A DNA stretch of 64,000 bases from Labilibacter sediminis (GCF_005877885.1 NZ_VCHY01000002.1:248001-312000); one strand, 5' to 3'; numbered from the stretch's first letter, positions 52,020-61,678 are shown. The notes: generated by a model from the letters alone, not told the origin. A program made the numbers and translations.

Positions 52020-52573
52020 ACAAACTCACAAAAATCACCTTTATCGCCATGCTGGCTATTGGCTTATTAAGTTTTGCAAAAGCTGGCAAATGGTTTCAGT
52101 TTGAATCAAGCGAATTTGGCTTTAAAATTGAATTTCCTAAAGAACCAACTTCAAATCCTCAAGTGATAAACTCTGCCATCGGCGAGTTAAAAATGAATAT
52201 GTTTATGTACCATGCCTCATCAAACGGTAAAGATGACAACCTGGTATATTTGGCCAATTATACCGAATATCCTGACTCTTTGGTTAACTCAGAGAACACA
52301 GAAACATTGCCTACTTTTTTCAGAAACTCAATAGATGGAGCTGTTACCAATGTACATGGCAAATTACTTTCCGAGAAAAATATTGCCATCGATGAATATC
52401 CCGGTCGTGAGGTGCGTATAGATTTTCAACAAGGAAAAGCAGTAATTACAATGCGTATCTTCCTTGTTAAAAACAAAATGTATATGCTGCAAACTATTAC
52501 GGCAACCAATAAGGATTTTAACAAGTCAATCACTCAATTCATGGATTCATTTAAGCTTTTAACCCAAGAATAG
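52016..52573 (+). CDS. Secreted hypothetical protein, DcrB/PsbP-like
   Basis: 185 residues starting at the ATG that overlaps the upstream stop. A longer frame back to 51947 lies inside the upstream gene and is rejected because the signal peptide (MNKLTKITFIAMLAIGLLSF, cleaved near AKA-G) would be internal. The mature part (FQFESSEFGFKIEFPKEPT, DEYPGREVRIDFQQGKAV, KNKMYMLQTIT) has the strand and helix order of the DcrB/PsbP-like superfamily. The function is unknown. It is probably periplasmic and works with the upstream membrane protein. Confidence 0.75.
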   Translation: MNKLTKITFIAMLAIGLLSFAKAGKWFQFESSEFGFKIEFPKEPTSNPQVINSAIGELKMNMFMYHASSNGKDDNLVYLANYTEYPDSLVNSENTETLPTFFRNSIDGAVTNVHGKLLSEKNIAIDEYPGREVRIDFQQGKAVITMRIFLVKNKMYMLQTITATNKDFNKSITQFMDSFKLLTQE

Positions 52574-52581
52574 CGCAACAA

Positions 52582-52657
52582 GTGCGACTCCCATGGGAGT
52601 CGTATCTCTATAGAATAAGCAACGACTATAAATATTTGACTCCAGCGGAGTCGTACC
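52582..52657. repeat. REP-like element with GGAGTC tips, copy B
   Basis: GCGACTCCCATGGGAGTCG is a perfect tip; TATCTCTATAG pairs partly with CTATAAATAT; GACTCCAGCGGAGTC is a second perfect tip. It lies nine bases after the upstream stop codon and may also serve as a terminator. Confidence 0.75.
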
Positions 52658-52714
52658 ATAAACTAAAAGTTATATCCTTTTTGTTTTACGTAGAAATATA
52701 AAATACAAGACAGC

Positions 52715-53254
52715 ATGACAACAAAAAACATTGTATTTATTGCTACCAGCCTCGATGGTTATATCGCCGATAAAGAAGGAGGCCTGGATTGGCTCCATTC
52801 AATACCAAACCCTGATAACAATGATATGGGATATGGCGCACTCATTAAACGCGTGGATGCCATTGTAATGGGCCGAAATACTTTTGAAACAGTTTGTTCT
52901 TTTGGTATTGATTGGCCGTATACCATTCCTGTTTTTGTACTAAGCACAACGCTTAAATCAATCCCTGAAAAATATATTAAGCAGGTACAATTGGTCAACG
53001 GAAGCCTTACCGAGGTATTAAACAAGATACACAATATGGGTTTCAACAACCTGTATATTGATGGCGGCACCACCATTCAAAGCTTTTTAAAAGAAGACCT
53101 AATTGATGAAATGATTCTGACAACTATACCTGTTTTATTGGGCGGTGGCGCTCATTTGTTTACCAATATTCCTAAAGAGCTGGAATTTGAGCATGTTAAA
53201 TCGGAGTTATTTCTTAACCATATTGTGCAAAACCATTACAAGCGGAAAAGGTAA
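52715..53254 (+). CDS. Dihydrofolate reductase-like (RibD C-terminal family) protein
   Basis: 179 residues: TKNIVFIATSLDGYIADKEG at the start, AIVMGRNTFETV, a central NLYIDGGTTIQSFL and a late MILTTIPVLLGGGAHLF. These are the motifs of the RibD C-terminal/DHFR-like reductases (YyaP/YwjB type). They probably use NADPH; the natural substrate is generally unknown. It is not the housekeeping FolA. The gene is monocistronic and no folate or riboflavin genes are nearby. Confidence 0.88.
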   Translation: MTTKNIVFIATSLDGYIADKEGGLDWLHSIPNPDNNDMGYGALIKRVDAIVMGRNTFETVCSFGIDWPYTIPVFVLSTTLKSIPEKYIKQVQLVNGSLTEVLNKIHNMGFNNLYIDGGTTIQSFLKEDLIDEMILTTIPVLLGGGAHLFTNIPKELEFEHVKSELFLNHIVQNHYKRKR

Positions 53255-53402
53255 ATTGTGCGAGTAATCAAGGCTGATAATTAAAGCCCTTCAGCTTAAT
53301 TTCTTGCCGGGGATAATAAACTATGCTCACCCCATATTAAAAAAAGGATGTTAGTATGGTTAGTTCCTAGTTAATATCCGTGCAAGCTGATGAGATTTTC
53401 CT

Positions 53403-54122
53403 CTACACTGATTGATCCTTTTTAACAACTCTGGCGTTTATGGTTTGATTGTACTTATCTACAAACTTATTCATCGTTTTAATTAAAAACGTTAACTCCT
53501 CCGATGGGTTTAAGACTGTATAGGCATTTAAATACGCCTCTAGCTCGACCCATGCAACTTTTGCCTTTGCAATAATTTCTGTGGCAAATACTGTTTTATT
53601 TTCTGCCTTATCTCTTATTCTATCCACAAAAATATCATCAAACTTTCGGTTCACCTCCACCATATGATCAACCACATCCTTCACATTTAATACTGAAACT
53701 GCATCTATTAATGATGTTTCTGTTTGTAACTCTTCACCCAAACTTGCCAACACGGTTGTTTGACCTGAATAGTTCAACTGGTAAATATTTTTTCCATACT
53801 TGTCTATCGATTGCAATAATAGTATTGCCGCATTACGCTTATGCTCCGCAAAATGCCGCAAATAAGAATTGGACACCTGACGTAATAACTTAATATCCGC
53901 TTCCCTCTGCTTATCCAGCATTTCTAAAGCTTTACTCAGCTTATTTCCACGCTTGTTAAATAAATTACCAACCATACTGTCCGAAAAAACCTTTAGTTCT
54001 GCCACCTGCTCAGTTATTCCTAACTGAGCCATATCCGCCTTTTCACAAACATCAACAATATTCTCAAAAAAGCCCATATATTCGGAGTTTCGGAATCGGG
54101 AAAATAACGGTTTTCGTATCAT
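53403..54122 (-). CDS. DUF6261-family protein
   Basis: 239 residues, entirely soluble and alpha-helical, without a signal peptide. The order of segments, such as FSRFRNSEYMGFFENIVDV, KLSKALEMLDKQREADIKLL, FAEHKRNAAILLLQSIDKYG and LNPSEELTFLIKTMNKFVDK, fits the Bacteroidota family DUF6261. Members are often found alone; no function is established. Here the gene is isolated, with an AT-rich spacer upstream. Confidence 0.75.
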   Translation of the reverse strand: MIRKPLFSRFRNSEYMGFFENIVDVCEKADMAQLGITEQVAELKVFSDSMVGNLFNKRGNKLSKALEMLDKQREADIKLLRQVSNSYLRHFAEHKRNAAILLLQSIDKYGKNIYQLNYSGQTTVLASLGEELQTETSLIDAVSVLNVKDVVDHMVEVNRKFDDIFVDRIRDKAENKTVFATEIIAKAKVAWVELEAYLNAYTVLNPSEELTFLIKTMNKFVDKYNQTINARVVKKDQSV

Positions 54123-54586
54123 ATCTTAATTATCAGGTCTACAAACTCAAGAATGTGTATTAATCGTATCACAAGCAATGAAATACCAATATAAATATAT
54201 GAATTAATTACATTTATTAATTTCTATTTCTAGATATTTTTAAATCAAATTACATCATCTACTGTTTATTATATACTTTTATTAATTGTTTTAATATAAT
54301 TAATTCCTATGTCTGATATCTTATTTTTAAGTTAATTTATATACTTCTTTAATATTATATTATATAAATAGTCTGATTTCTATATTTCTTAAGTAATATT
54401 TATCGGTACTAAGAGAATTAATTTCAATCCTTTAAAGTTTGATAAATACATATTAAGGAGCATAGAATACCTATATCGCCAAAAAGAAATAATAATTCCC
54501 CTCTTAACTTAACCTAAAATTTCTAGAACGACGTAATCATTTTATTACGATTATAGCTCTTATAATATCACACCACAAGTTGTCTT
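54123..54586. other. Very AT-rich gene-free spacer
   Basis: More than 450 bases composed largely of A and T, with scattered TTAAT and ATTAAT words and no open frame or clear repeat. The stretch stands out from its surroundings by composition. Nothing else is visible in it. Confidence 0.5.
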
Positions 54587-54808
54587 TTAACTACTAAAAT
54601 CTTTTTCCCAATCAATAATAAATAAAGGATGCTCTAACCAAACCGTATTTTTTTTAAAAAACTTCACCTCTCCTATCCCTTGTTCATAAAGGGATTTATC
54701 ACCTTTGACTATCCTTGTTTCAAAAAAAAGAAAAAAAATTTTAAGCTCTTTTAAACCTTTTTCATTTTTCAACATCCAAGAAAGTGAACAAGGAAATACA
54801 GAAGACAT
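54587..54808 (-). CDS. Doubtful small open frame
   Basis: 73 residues with a partly protein-like composition (VKFFKKNTVWLEHPLFIIDW). There is no family, no promoter and no neighbour link. It lies head to head with the lipoprotein gene, covering the place where that gene's promoter should be. Probably not a gene, or a decayed one. Confidence 0.2.
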   Translation of the reverse strand: MSSVFPCSLSWMLKNEKGLKELKIFFLFFETRIVKGDKSLYEQGIGEVKFFKKNTVWLEHPLFIIDWEKDFSS

Positions 54809-54837
54809 TATAAAAACAATTTAAAAAATTACGACCT

Positions 54838-55734
54838 ATGAAAACGAAAAATCTATTATTAAGCGGAACACTTGCACTTGGATTAATCATGTTTAATGCT
54901 TGTAGCGAAAATGATGCAGATGCACCTTTAGTACCACAAGTAGAAGTAAATACTGATATTACCGAACAAGATGCTGAAATTGAAGACTTGGTTGAAAGCG
55001 TTTTTGATGAGTTAGATGCCTATTTATCTGCCGATACGGAAACTTCAACAAGCGCTCAATTAAAAAGTGCTGAGGAAAACCCAATTGGATGCCCAACAGT
55101 AATAGTTGATCGCCCTGAAGATGCCAGATATCCTAAAGTAGTTACTTTTGATTTTGGTACCGAAAACTGCGAAGATCGCCATGGTCGCCTTAAAAGAGGT
55201 AAAATAATCGTAACCAAAACAGGACCACATTTTAACGCTGGATCAGAAAGAACCGTTGAATTTGACGACTTTTACGTGAATGACAACTCCGTTGACGGAA
55301 CCCGCAAATACAAAAACGAAGGACAAAACGATGATGGCAACTGGGAATTTTCAACGGACATTGACGTAACCATTGAAACTACCGAAGAAATTTCGTGGAC
55401 ACGCAAAGCGGCCAAAACAAGAACTATGATTGCCGGTGCCGACACCAAAAGATACCCTTGGGACGATGAATTCCTTATTACAGGTACTTCATCAGGAACA
55501 TCATCGTTAGGCTTTGGTGTTGAGCGCGAAATAACTACCGCTATCTACCGCAAAAGAACTTGTAAATTCCCTGTATCAGGAATTGTGGAAGTAGTTAAAA
55601 CTAAAGATGACGTACAAACGAAAACATGGTTAGATTACGGAGCCGGTGAGTGCGACTATAACGCAACCGTAACCGACGAAGAAGGTAATGTAAAAGAAAT
55701 AACTCTAGGTAAAAGATTCAAAAAGAGAAAATAG
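54838..55734 (+). CDS. Hypothetical lipoprotein
   Basis: 298 residues. A lipoprotein signal ends LIMFNAC (Cys22 lipidated), followed by an acidic SENDADAP tether, which in Bacteroidota may favour outer-membrane or surface location. The mature part is strand-rich with two paired-Cys regions (NPIGCPTVI/TENCEDRHGR and KRTCKF/GAGECDYN). The repeated form of RHGRLKRGKIIVTKTGP and VSGIVEVVKTKDDV suggests two similar beta modules. No named domain is recognised. It is monocistronic and followed by a terminator. Confidence 0.75.
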   Translation: MKTKNLLLSGTLALGLIMFNACSENDADAPLVPQVEVNTDITEQDAEIEDLVESVFDELDAYLSADTETSTSAQLKSAEENPIGCPTVIVDRPEDARYPKVVTFDFGTENCEDRHGRLKRGKIIVTKTGPHFNAGSERTVEFDDFYVNDNSVDGTRKYKNEGQNDDGNWEFSTDIDVTIETTEEISWTRKAAKTRTMIAGADTKRYPWDDEFLITGTSSGTSSLGFGVEREITTAIYRKRTCKFPVSGIVEVVKTKDDVQTKTWLDYGAGECDYNATVTDEEGNVKEITLGKRFKKRK

Positions 55735-55757
55735 GTATTGATTTAAATATGTGATTT

Positions 55758-55790
55758 AGGGGATGTTCTTAACGGGGCATCCCCTTTTTT
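55758..55790 (+). terminator. Rho-independent terminator of the lipoprotein gene
   Basis: AGGGGATG (55758-55765) pairs with CATCCCCT (55778-55785), followed by a T run. Confidence 0.85.
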
Positions 55791-55802
55791 GTGCAAGTAC
55801 TT

Positions 55803-55977
55803 TTAACCCGCTTTATGCATTAGAAAATCTATTACACATTGATATCACTTCAAATCAAGACACTTTGTTGCTTCACTTCAACTCACCAGAACGATGCTAT
55901 GCCTCGTCTCAGTAAAGCCTTGTTTTATCGTGCTTTCAATGTTCATGACGAAGTTCTAATACATAATGCGGGTTTAA
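55803..55977. repeat. MITE-like hairpin element, copy 2 (175 bp, inverted)
   Basis: The reverse complement matches the 9531-9706 element along its whole length. Shared words include TGAACATTGAAA, ATAAAACAA, ACGAGGCATAGCA and GGTGAGTTGAAG. The ends TTAACCCGC and GCGGGTTTAA are inverted and again carry TTAA outermost. The apical hairpin (CATAGC/GCTATG in copy 1) has decayed here. Confidence 0.8.
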
Positions 55978-55978
55978 C

Positions 55979-56007
55979 CTTTTCAAAAGTTTTAAACTTT
56001 GGAAAAG
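55979..56007. repeat. Palindrome, family copy 2
   Basis: CTTTTCAAAAGTTT, one T, AAACTTTGGAAAAG: 13 of 14 pairs. It matches the palindrome at 50974-51002 and lies between MITE-like copy 2 and the mgtE stop; it may terminate mgtE transcription. Confidence 0.75.
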
Positions 56008-56022
56008 TTATATCCATAGCAT

Positions 56023-57390
56023 CTATACAAATATAGAATAGCAGATAGTACCAATCGTCATATAAATCATCATTCCAATAATATCATTCAAAGTGGTAAC
56101 AAAGGGTCCGGTAGCCACCGCAGGATCAATCTTCATCTTTTTCATCAACAGAGGAATAAAAGTTCCCAATAACGATGCAAATATCACCACCGAAAACAAA
56201 GCAATACTCACGGTATATGTTAAGGCCGGCCCCTCGTCAATTAAATAATTAAAGCATAATAAAATAAGTGAAAGAACTGATGCATTGAGCAATGCAATGG
56301 AAAGTTCTTTTAATAATTTACCCCAGGTAGTTTCCAGTCCCATGCTTCCCGACGCCAAAGATTGCACAATGATAGCTGATGACTGCATACCTACATTACC
56401 CGCCATAGCCGCAATTAAGGTCATAAAAATAGACACCTGAGGGTTATCATTCATAAAATCACCGAAACCATCAATAACCCTTGAAGAAATTATTCCACCA
56501 AGTAATCCAATAAGCAGCCATGGCATACGAGCCCGGGTATGTATCCAAACGCTATCCGTACTTTCCACATCATCGGTAATACCGGAAGCCAGCTGGTAAT
56601 CCCTTTCAGCTTCCTCACGAATCACATCCACCACATCATCAATGGTAATTCTCCCTACCAATCGACCTATACTATCTACCACAGGCAAGGCTACCAGGTC
56701 ATACTTTTCCATGATTACACTCACCTCCTCAGCAGGAGCATCGGTTTTTACGGAAATTAAATCGTCATTATAAATATCTTTTACCGTTTGATTTCCTCCA
56801 CTAAGCAGCAATCTTTTTAAAGAAAGGGTACCTGTTAAAATACCATCGCTATTTACCACGTACACGTAATAAACCTCATCCAGCTCTTCTCCCTGGCGGC
56901 GCATACTGCGTATACAGGTAGGCAGGTTCCAGGTATCTTTAACTTTTATATATTCTTTGGCCATCAAACCTCCGGCCGTATCCTCATCGTAGTTTAACAG
57001 ATCAACAATATCGCCGGCCGACTTCACATCGTCCATATGCGACAGTACCTCTTGCTGCCTGTTATCATCCATCTCTCCCAGTACGTCGGCCGCATCATCC
57101 GATTCCATTTTATCAATGAATCGTTTGGCAATAACCTCACTGGGCAGAGAAGCCAAAAAGCGCTTACGCTCGTCCTCCTCTAATTCGGTCAGAACATCGG
57201 CAGCCGTTTCATCATCCACTAAAAGATAGAGATACTTTGCCTCCTCCATCTCCAGTTCGCGATAAAGGTCGGCTATATCGGCGGGGTGAAGAGCTTCTAA
57301 TAACTCTAATGTTTTAGCTTCGTCTTTTATTTCTACCAGATGCTTTACCTGATCAACAAACTCTCTGGTTAATTCGAATTGAGCCATCAC
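56023..57390 (-). CDS. mgtE: Magnesium transporter MgtE
   Basis: 455 residues. The N-terminal superhelical domain (about 10-130) contains ELLEALHPADIADLYREL and the repeated DDAADVLGEM. Two CBS domains follow (about 140-265, with VTTL-like strands and VGRITIDDVVDVIREE). The five-helix pore region (about 285-455) contains RMPWLLIGLLGGIISSRVI, AAMAGNVGMQSSAIIVQ and TFIPLLMKKMKIDPAVATGP. The cytoplasmic domains sense Mg and gate the channel. It lies 27 bases downstream of rsmA and is probably co-transcribed. Confidence 0.95.
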   Translation of the reverse strand: MMAQFELTREFVDQVKHLVEIKDEAKTLELLEALHPADIADLYRELEMEEAKYLYLLVDDETAADVLTELEEDERKRFLASLPSEVIAKRFIDKMESDDAADVLGEMDDNRQQEVLSHMDDVKSAGDIVDLLNYDEDTAGGLMAKEYIKVKDTWNLPTCIRSMRRQGEELDEVYYVYVVNSDGILTGTLSLKRLLLSGGNQTVKDIYNDDLISVKTDAPAEEVSVIMEKYDLVALPVVDSIGRLVGRITIDDVVDVIREEAERDYQLASGITDDVESTDSVWIHTRARMPWLLIGLLGGIISSRVIDGFGDFMNDNPQVSIFMTLIAAMAGNVGMQSSAIIVQSLASGSMGLETTWGKLLKELSIALLNASVLSLILLCFNYLIDEGPALTYTVSIALFSVVIFASLLGTFIPLLMKKMKIDPAVATGPFVTTLNDIIGMMIYMTIGTICYSIFV

Positions 57391-57417
57391 CTACCTACTT
57401 TTAAATATTAACAATAA

Positions 57418-58200
57418 CTATTCAAGCAAATTAAGCTGAATAAATTTCGTGAGTTCCACAAACTGCTCCACTGATAATTGCTCAGGACGCTTTGTGAATA
57501 TTTCCATCTCAGATACTTTTTCTCTGTTAAAAGGAATTCCTTTTAAGGAGTTACTTAATGTTTTTCTGCGCTGATTAAAGCCTGCCTTTACGACACGCTT
57601 AAATAACTTTTCGTCGCAATCCAGCTTCTCAACATTATTACGCACCAAGCGAATAACGCCCGACTTTACTTTAGGCGGCGGATCAAAAACATGCTCATCT
57701 ACGGTAAACAGATATTCTACATCGTAATAAGCCTGTAAAAAAACACTCAGTATTCCATATACTTTGCTTCCGGGAGGAGAGGCCAATCTTTCGGCTACTT
57801 CTTTCTGAAGCATACCTACCACTTCAGGAATTTGATCTTTATAATCTAAAACCTTAAAAAATATCTGACTCGATATATTATATGGAAAATTACCAATGAT
57901 ACTTAACGAATCAGTAGTTATTTCTTTCAGGTCCATTTTTAAAAAATCACCGGAAATAATATTTCCTCTCAACGAAGGATAATGTTGTTCGAGATAAGCT
58001 ACCGATTCGGTATCCAGCTCAACAACTTTAAAGTTTATTCCTTCTTTAGGAATTAAGTATTTAGTTAAGACACCCATTCCCGGACCAATCTCCAAAACAT
58101 TTGTTTGGTGGTTTATTAAACCATCTGCAATGTTTTTAGCGATTAATTCATCAGTTAAAAAATGCTGCCCTAAATGCTTTTTTGCCTTAACGTTTTTCAT
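57418..58200 (-). CDS. rsmA: 16S rRNA (adenine1518/1519-N6)-dimethyltransferase
   Basis: 260 residues. [19 protein letters not shown] is the classical KsgA start. SAM motif I is [15 protein letters not shown], and the catalytic NFPYNIS motif is present, followed by [11 protein letters not shown] and [12 protein letters not shown]. It dimethylates two adenines in the 3' hairpin of 16S rRNA during small-subunit maturation. mgtE follows 27 bases later. Confidence 0.96.
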   Translation of the reverse strand: MKNVKAKKHLGQHFLTDELIAKNIADGLINHQTNVLEIGPGMGVLTKYLIPKEGINFKVVELDTESVAYLEQHYPSLRGNIISGDFLKMDLKEITTDSLSIIGNFPYNISSQIFFKVLDYKDQIPEVVGMLQKEVAERLASPPGSKVYGILSVFLQAYYDVEYLFTVDEHVFDPPPKVKSGVIRLVRNNVEKLDCDEKLFKRVVKAGFNQRRKTLSNSLKGIPFNREKVSEMEIFTKRPEQLSVEQFVELTKFIQLNLLE

Positions 58201-58412
58201 TACTCCATTTTAGATCTATAAATCAACAAGATACAACAATAAACCTTTTCGATTATTTATACAAAATAAATGTAAACTAATACATCAATGATTTTGGTGG
58301 AACAAATAATCTTTTATAAAATTGCAGTCGCTAATTTCTGCGCAAAGGTAAAATTTATATCTAATAATTCCTTTAAAAATAAACGCAGGAACATCCATAA
58401 AAATATAACACC

Positions 58413-59396
58413 TTGAAAAAAGTCATTATCAATATCATAAAGTTCTTAATTTACCTTTCAATAGGCGGTTTTTTAATGTGGTTTGTATATCGCAACTATG
58501 ATATGCAGGAAATAAAAGCCACCCTAAGTCGTGGAATTAATTACTGGTGGCTCTTTGCATCAATGGTGGTTGGTTTATTAAGTCATTTTAGTCGTACCAT
58601 ACGCTGGCAAATGCTTATTGAACCAATTGAGAAAAAGACAAGAATTACCAATACGTTTTTAGCAGTAATGGTTGGGTATTTTGCCAACCTGCTCATTCCG
58701 CGCATGGGAGAAATATCGAGATGCGGAGTTTTAAGTAAGTATGAAAAGATATCTGTTTCGCGTTTAATTGGAACCGTAGTTGTGGAGCGATTGATTGATG
58801 TTATAATGCTATTATTTTGTCTGTTGTTAGTATTAGTTCTTCAATTTAATGTAGTATCTGACTTTCTGTCGCAGAATACTGATATGAGTGGCATAAAAAA
58901 CATATGTACTTCAATATGGACTTATGTAATTCTTATCACTCTGATATTTATTTTCAGATTATTTAAAAAATGGTTTTCAAAAACTTCGCCTTATATGAAG
59001 CTAAAAGGTCTTTGGGCAAAATTTGCCGAAGGATTTTTAGCCATTAAGAATATCAAAAACAAATGGGCTTTTATCTTTCATACCATTTTTATATGGGTGA
59101 TGTATTTCTTTATGATATACGTTTGCTTTTTTGCTTTTGATTTTACCTCTCACCTTACACCACTAGTTGGTCTGTCGGCATTTGTATTAGGAAGTTTAGG
59201 CATGGTTGCTCCGGTACAAGGTGGCATGGGCCCATGGCACTTTATGGTGATAGCCACACTTGGCATGTATGGTATTGCCAAAGAAGAAGGAGCTGCTTTT
59301 GCTTTAATTGTTTGGAGTTCCATCAATGCCATGATTGTTCTTATGGGAATTATCTCACTTATTGTCCTCCCTATTATAAACAAGAAAAATGCTTAA
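58413..59396 (+). CDS. Flippase-like (LPG-synthase transmembrane region) membrane protein, first of two
   Basis: 327 residues with about eight membrane helices. The family core is visible: NTFLAVMVGYFANLLIPRMGEISRCGVL, with the GE and R residues, TVVVERLIDVIMLL and MVAPVQGGMGPWHFMV. It belongs to the YbhN/AglD-type family (lysylphosphatidylglycerol-synthase TM region) without the catalytic synthase domain. Roles in lipid or glycolipid handling have been suggested. TTG is used as the start. The stop overlaps the next gene's ATG by 8 bases, and that gene is a distant relative. Confidence 0.85.
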   Translation: MKKVIINIIKFLIYLSIGGFLMWFVYRNYDMQEIKATLSRGINYWWLFASMVVGLLSHFSRTIRWQMLIEPIEKKTRITNTFLAVMVGYFANLLIPRMGEISRCGVLSKYEKISVSRLIGTVVVERLIDVIMLLFCLLLVLVLQFNVVSDFLSQNTDMSGIKNICTSIWTYVILITLIFIFRLFKKWFSKTSPYMKLKGLWAKFAEGFLAIKNIKNKWAFIFHTIFIWVMYFFMIYVCFFAFDFTSHLTPLVGLSAFVLGSLGMVAPVQGGMGPWHFMVIATLGMYGIAKEEGAAFALIVWSSINAMIVLMGIISLIVLPIINKKNA

Positions 59397-60354
59397 TGGC
59401 TTTTTTAAAAGTCGCTTAAAAACCATTGGGCTTATTATCCTTGTTTTATGCTACGGATATATCAGCTACAAACTCATTCAGTTTAAAGATTGGCAAGCTT
59501 TTAAAAGTCTTATAACTAAATCGCCTTTGTATTTTATACAAATACTTGGCCTACAGCTTTGCCTGGCATTACTGAATATCCTTATTGAATCAAAAAAATG
59601 GCAGGTGCTTTTAAATAGCATCACAAAAGTTAAACCAGGCACATCATTTAAAATGGTTTTGGCCGGCTTTTCCACAGGCATTTTTACTCCGGCTAAAATA
59701 GGAGAACCCTTTGGCCGACTCATGAAAGTCCCCAGGCATCTATGGGGTAAAGGAGCTGTTTTAAACTACTTTGGTGGGATTATTCACAATGCCGTGATAT
59801 TTTTAACAGGTATTTGCTGCACCGTTATTCTCTGGATAGAAACTGAATACCATCCTTATCAGAAAGTTTTGCTATATGTTATTTCTGTTGCAGTATTTAT
59901 TGCGCTGGTTTCTATTTCCGTATGGCATTTCAGAATTCACATAAAAGCCATTCTGAAGCATTTTAATATTCATGACAGAATAAATCATTTTCTTTCTGTT
60001 CTTAAACTAATATCCATACCTAAAGGACTGTGGATATTTACTTTAAGTGCCCTTCGCTTCTGCATATATTCATTACAGTTATTTCTATTTTTCGTGGCAT
60101 TTGGTTCGGTCAATACAGAATCTTCATTTCTACTAATGATACCGGTTTACTATATGGCCATCACCTTAATTCCTTCATTTTTACTGGCTGATATTGGCAT
60201 ACGAAGCTCTGTTGCTTTGCTTCTGTTTGCCTCAACATCTATTTCAGAACCGGTGATATTGCTATCAGTGTTTATGACGTGGCTGGTGAATCAGGTGTTT
60301 CCTGCAGTTGGAGGATCTTTGCTTTTATATAAAAGAACAATTTCAGCAGAATAG
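59389..60354 (+). CDS. Flippase-like membrane protein, second of two
   Basis: 321 residues, about eight membrane helices. The divergent core FKMVLAGFSTGIFTPAKIGEPFGRLMKV matches the GE-containing loop of the first gene, and later ADIGIRSSVALLLFAS replaces its glycine-rich PVQGGMGP loop. It is therefore a diverged paralog in the same operon (8-base overlap). The two may form a heteromeric carrier. Genes downstream (HU/SPOR, GT2) are envelope-related but separated by terminators. The substrate is unknown. Confidence 0.78.
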   Translation: MLNGFFKSRLKTIGLIILVLCYGYISYKLIQFKDWQAFKSLITKSPLYFIQILGLQLCLALLNILIESKKWQVLLNSITKVKPGTSFKMVLAGFSTGIFTPAKIGEPFGRLMKVPRHLWGKGAVLNYFGGIIHNAVIFLTGICCTVILWIETEYHPYQKVLLYVISVAVFIALVSISVWHFRIHIKAILKHFNIHDRINHFLSVLKLISIPKGLWIFTLSALRFCIYSLQLFLFFVAFGSVNTESSFLLMIPVYYMAITLIPSFLLADIGIRSSVALLLFASTSISEPVILLSVFMTWLVNQVFPAVGGSLLLYKRTISAE

Positions 60355-60549
60355 ATTTATCCAGGTATCCTTATTATCGTTTTACTTCTACTATTTAATT
60401 CTGAACTTAAAATACAGGTCCATACTCATCGAATATGAAACCAAAATCTGGATTTGACATAAAGATTTTAGCTTATATTCTTAAAAACTCCTTATATTTA
60501 GTTCGGTTTTTTCCATTATAAACCAATAAAACCTTATTCATACATCAAA

Positions 60550-61659
60550 ATGGAAAAATATATATTAGAACTTATAACCGAAAACAACCGGGTAATCATC
60601 CCTAATTTTGGTGCATTTATCATATCAAAAGAACATGGCTTAAGCATCCTGTTTAATAACTTCCTGAGTTTTAACGACGGCTTGCTGGTAAATTATATTG
60701 CCGAAAAAAAAGGTATTGATACTATAGTGGCCACCGACGAAGTTTTTAACTACGTGGATAATTTAAAGAAAGACCTTGACGAGAAGGGTGAGTACTCGAT
60801 TGATAAACTAGGTACCTTTAAAAAGGACGAGAATGGTATTTTACGCTTTCAGCAAGCTGAGGACTTCGCTGAACTGTTCGAAAAAAAGGAAGAAACTACT
60901 GATGAAGAATCTGTAGAAAAACAGGAACAAGAAACTGCCTTACTTGACATTGATGATGAAATTTCTCCAGTTCCGGAAGAAGAAAAAACGCAAGAATCAT
61001 CTACCGAAGAAGAAAAAGGTACAGAGCCATTGTTGTCCATTGATACTGAAACAGAAGCTGAAAAGGATGAGGAGAAAAACAAGACAGCCGATACTGTTTC
61101 TGCAAAAGAAAACATAAACACCGACAACAAGCCAACTGAAAAACCTGAAGAAACAAAGCGCAGCTCAAGTTATTATGCTGAAAAAGTGATTCAGGAAAAA
61201 AGACGCAGAGACATGATAACATTTATTGTTATTGCTGCAGTTATTTTAATCGGACTGGCCATTTACTTCTTATTTTTTACCAATAATGATGAGAAGAAAA
61301 AAGAAACAAAACCCACTAAAACCATTGTTAAGCCTGTAGTTAAAGAACCGATTAAAAAAGATACTGTTGCCGTTGAAATTAAAAAACCGGAAGTAAAAGC
61401 TGAACCGGTAGCTACTCCTCCTCTTGCTAAAAAAGGTGAAATCCATATTATTGTAGGCGGATTTAAAATAGAAGACAATGCAATTAAAATGGTAGAGAAA
61501 CTTCGCAAATCAGGACATAACAAAGCGCAAATGATCACCAAAGGAAAAATGTTTTTAGTGAGCATTGATTCTGATGTATCGTATCGTAAAATGGAAGAGA
61601 AACAGCAAATCCTTTTAGAAAAAGAGCAAATGGGAAGCTGGATGTATAAAGTCAAATAA
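60550..61659 (+). CDS. HU-CCDC81-type and SPOR-domain membrane protein
   Basis: 369 residues. The N-terminal HU-like CCDC81 module (about 1-110) contains ILELITENNRVIIPNFGAFI and KKDLDEKGEYSIDKLGTFKK. A long acidic linker (about 115-210) is rich in Glu, Thr and Ser. One membrane helix (about 225-243, FIVIAAVILIGLAIYFLFF) and a Lys/Pro-rich periplasmic linker follow. The SPOR domain (about 295-369, GEIHIIVGGFKIEDNAIKMVEKL) binds denuded peptidoglycan at division sites. This architecture is typical of Bacteroidota. It may link DNA or an internal partner with septal peptidoglycan. Confidence 0.88.
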   Translation: MEKYILELITENNRVIIPNFGAFIISKEHGLSILFNNFLSFNDGLLVNYIAEKKGIDTIVATDEVFNYVDNLKKDLDEKGEYSIDKLGTFKKDENGILRFQQAEDFAELFEKKEETTDEESVEKQEQETALLDIDDEISPVPEEEKTQESSTEEEKGTEPLLSIDTETEAEKDEEKNKTADTVSAKENINTDNKPTEKPEETKRSSSYYAEKVIQEKRRRDMITFIVIAAVILIGLAIYFLFFTNNDEKKKETKPTKTIVKPVVKEPIKKDTVAVEIKKPEVKAEPVATPPLAKKGEIHIIVGGFKIEDNAIKMVEKLRKSGHNKAQMITKGKMFLVSIDSDVSYRKMEEKQQILLEKEQMGSWMYKVK

Positions 61660-61678
61660 ATTTAAACGCTATATTACC

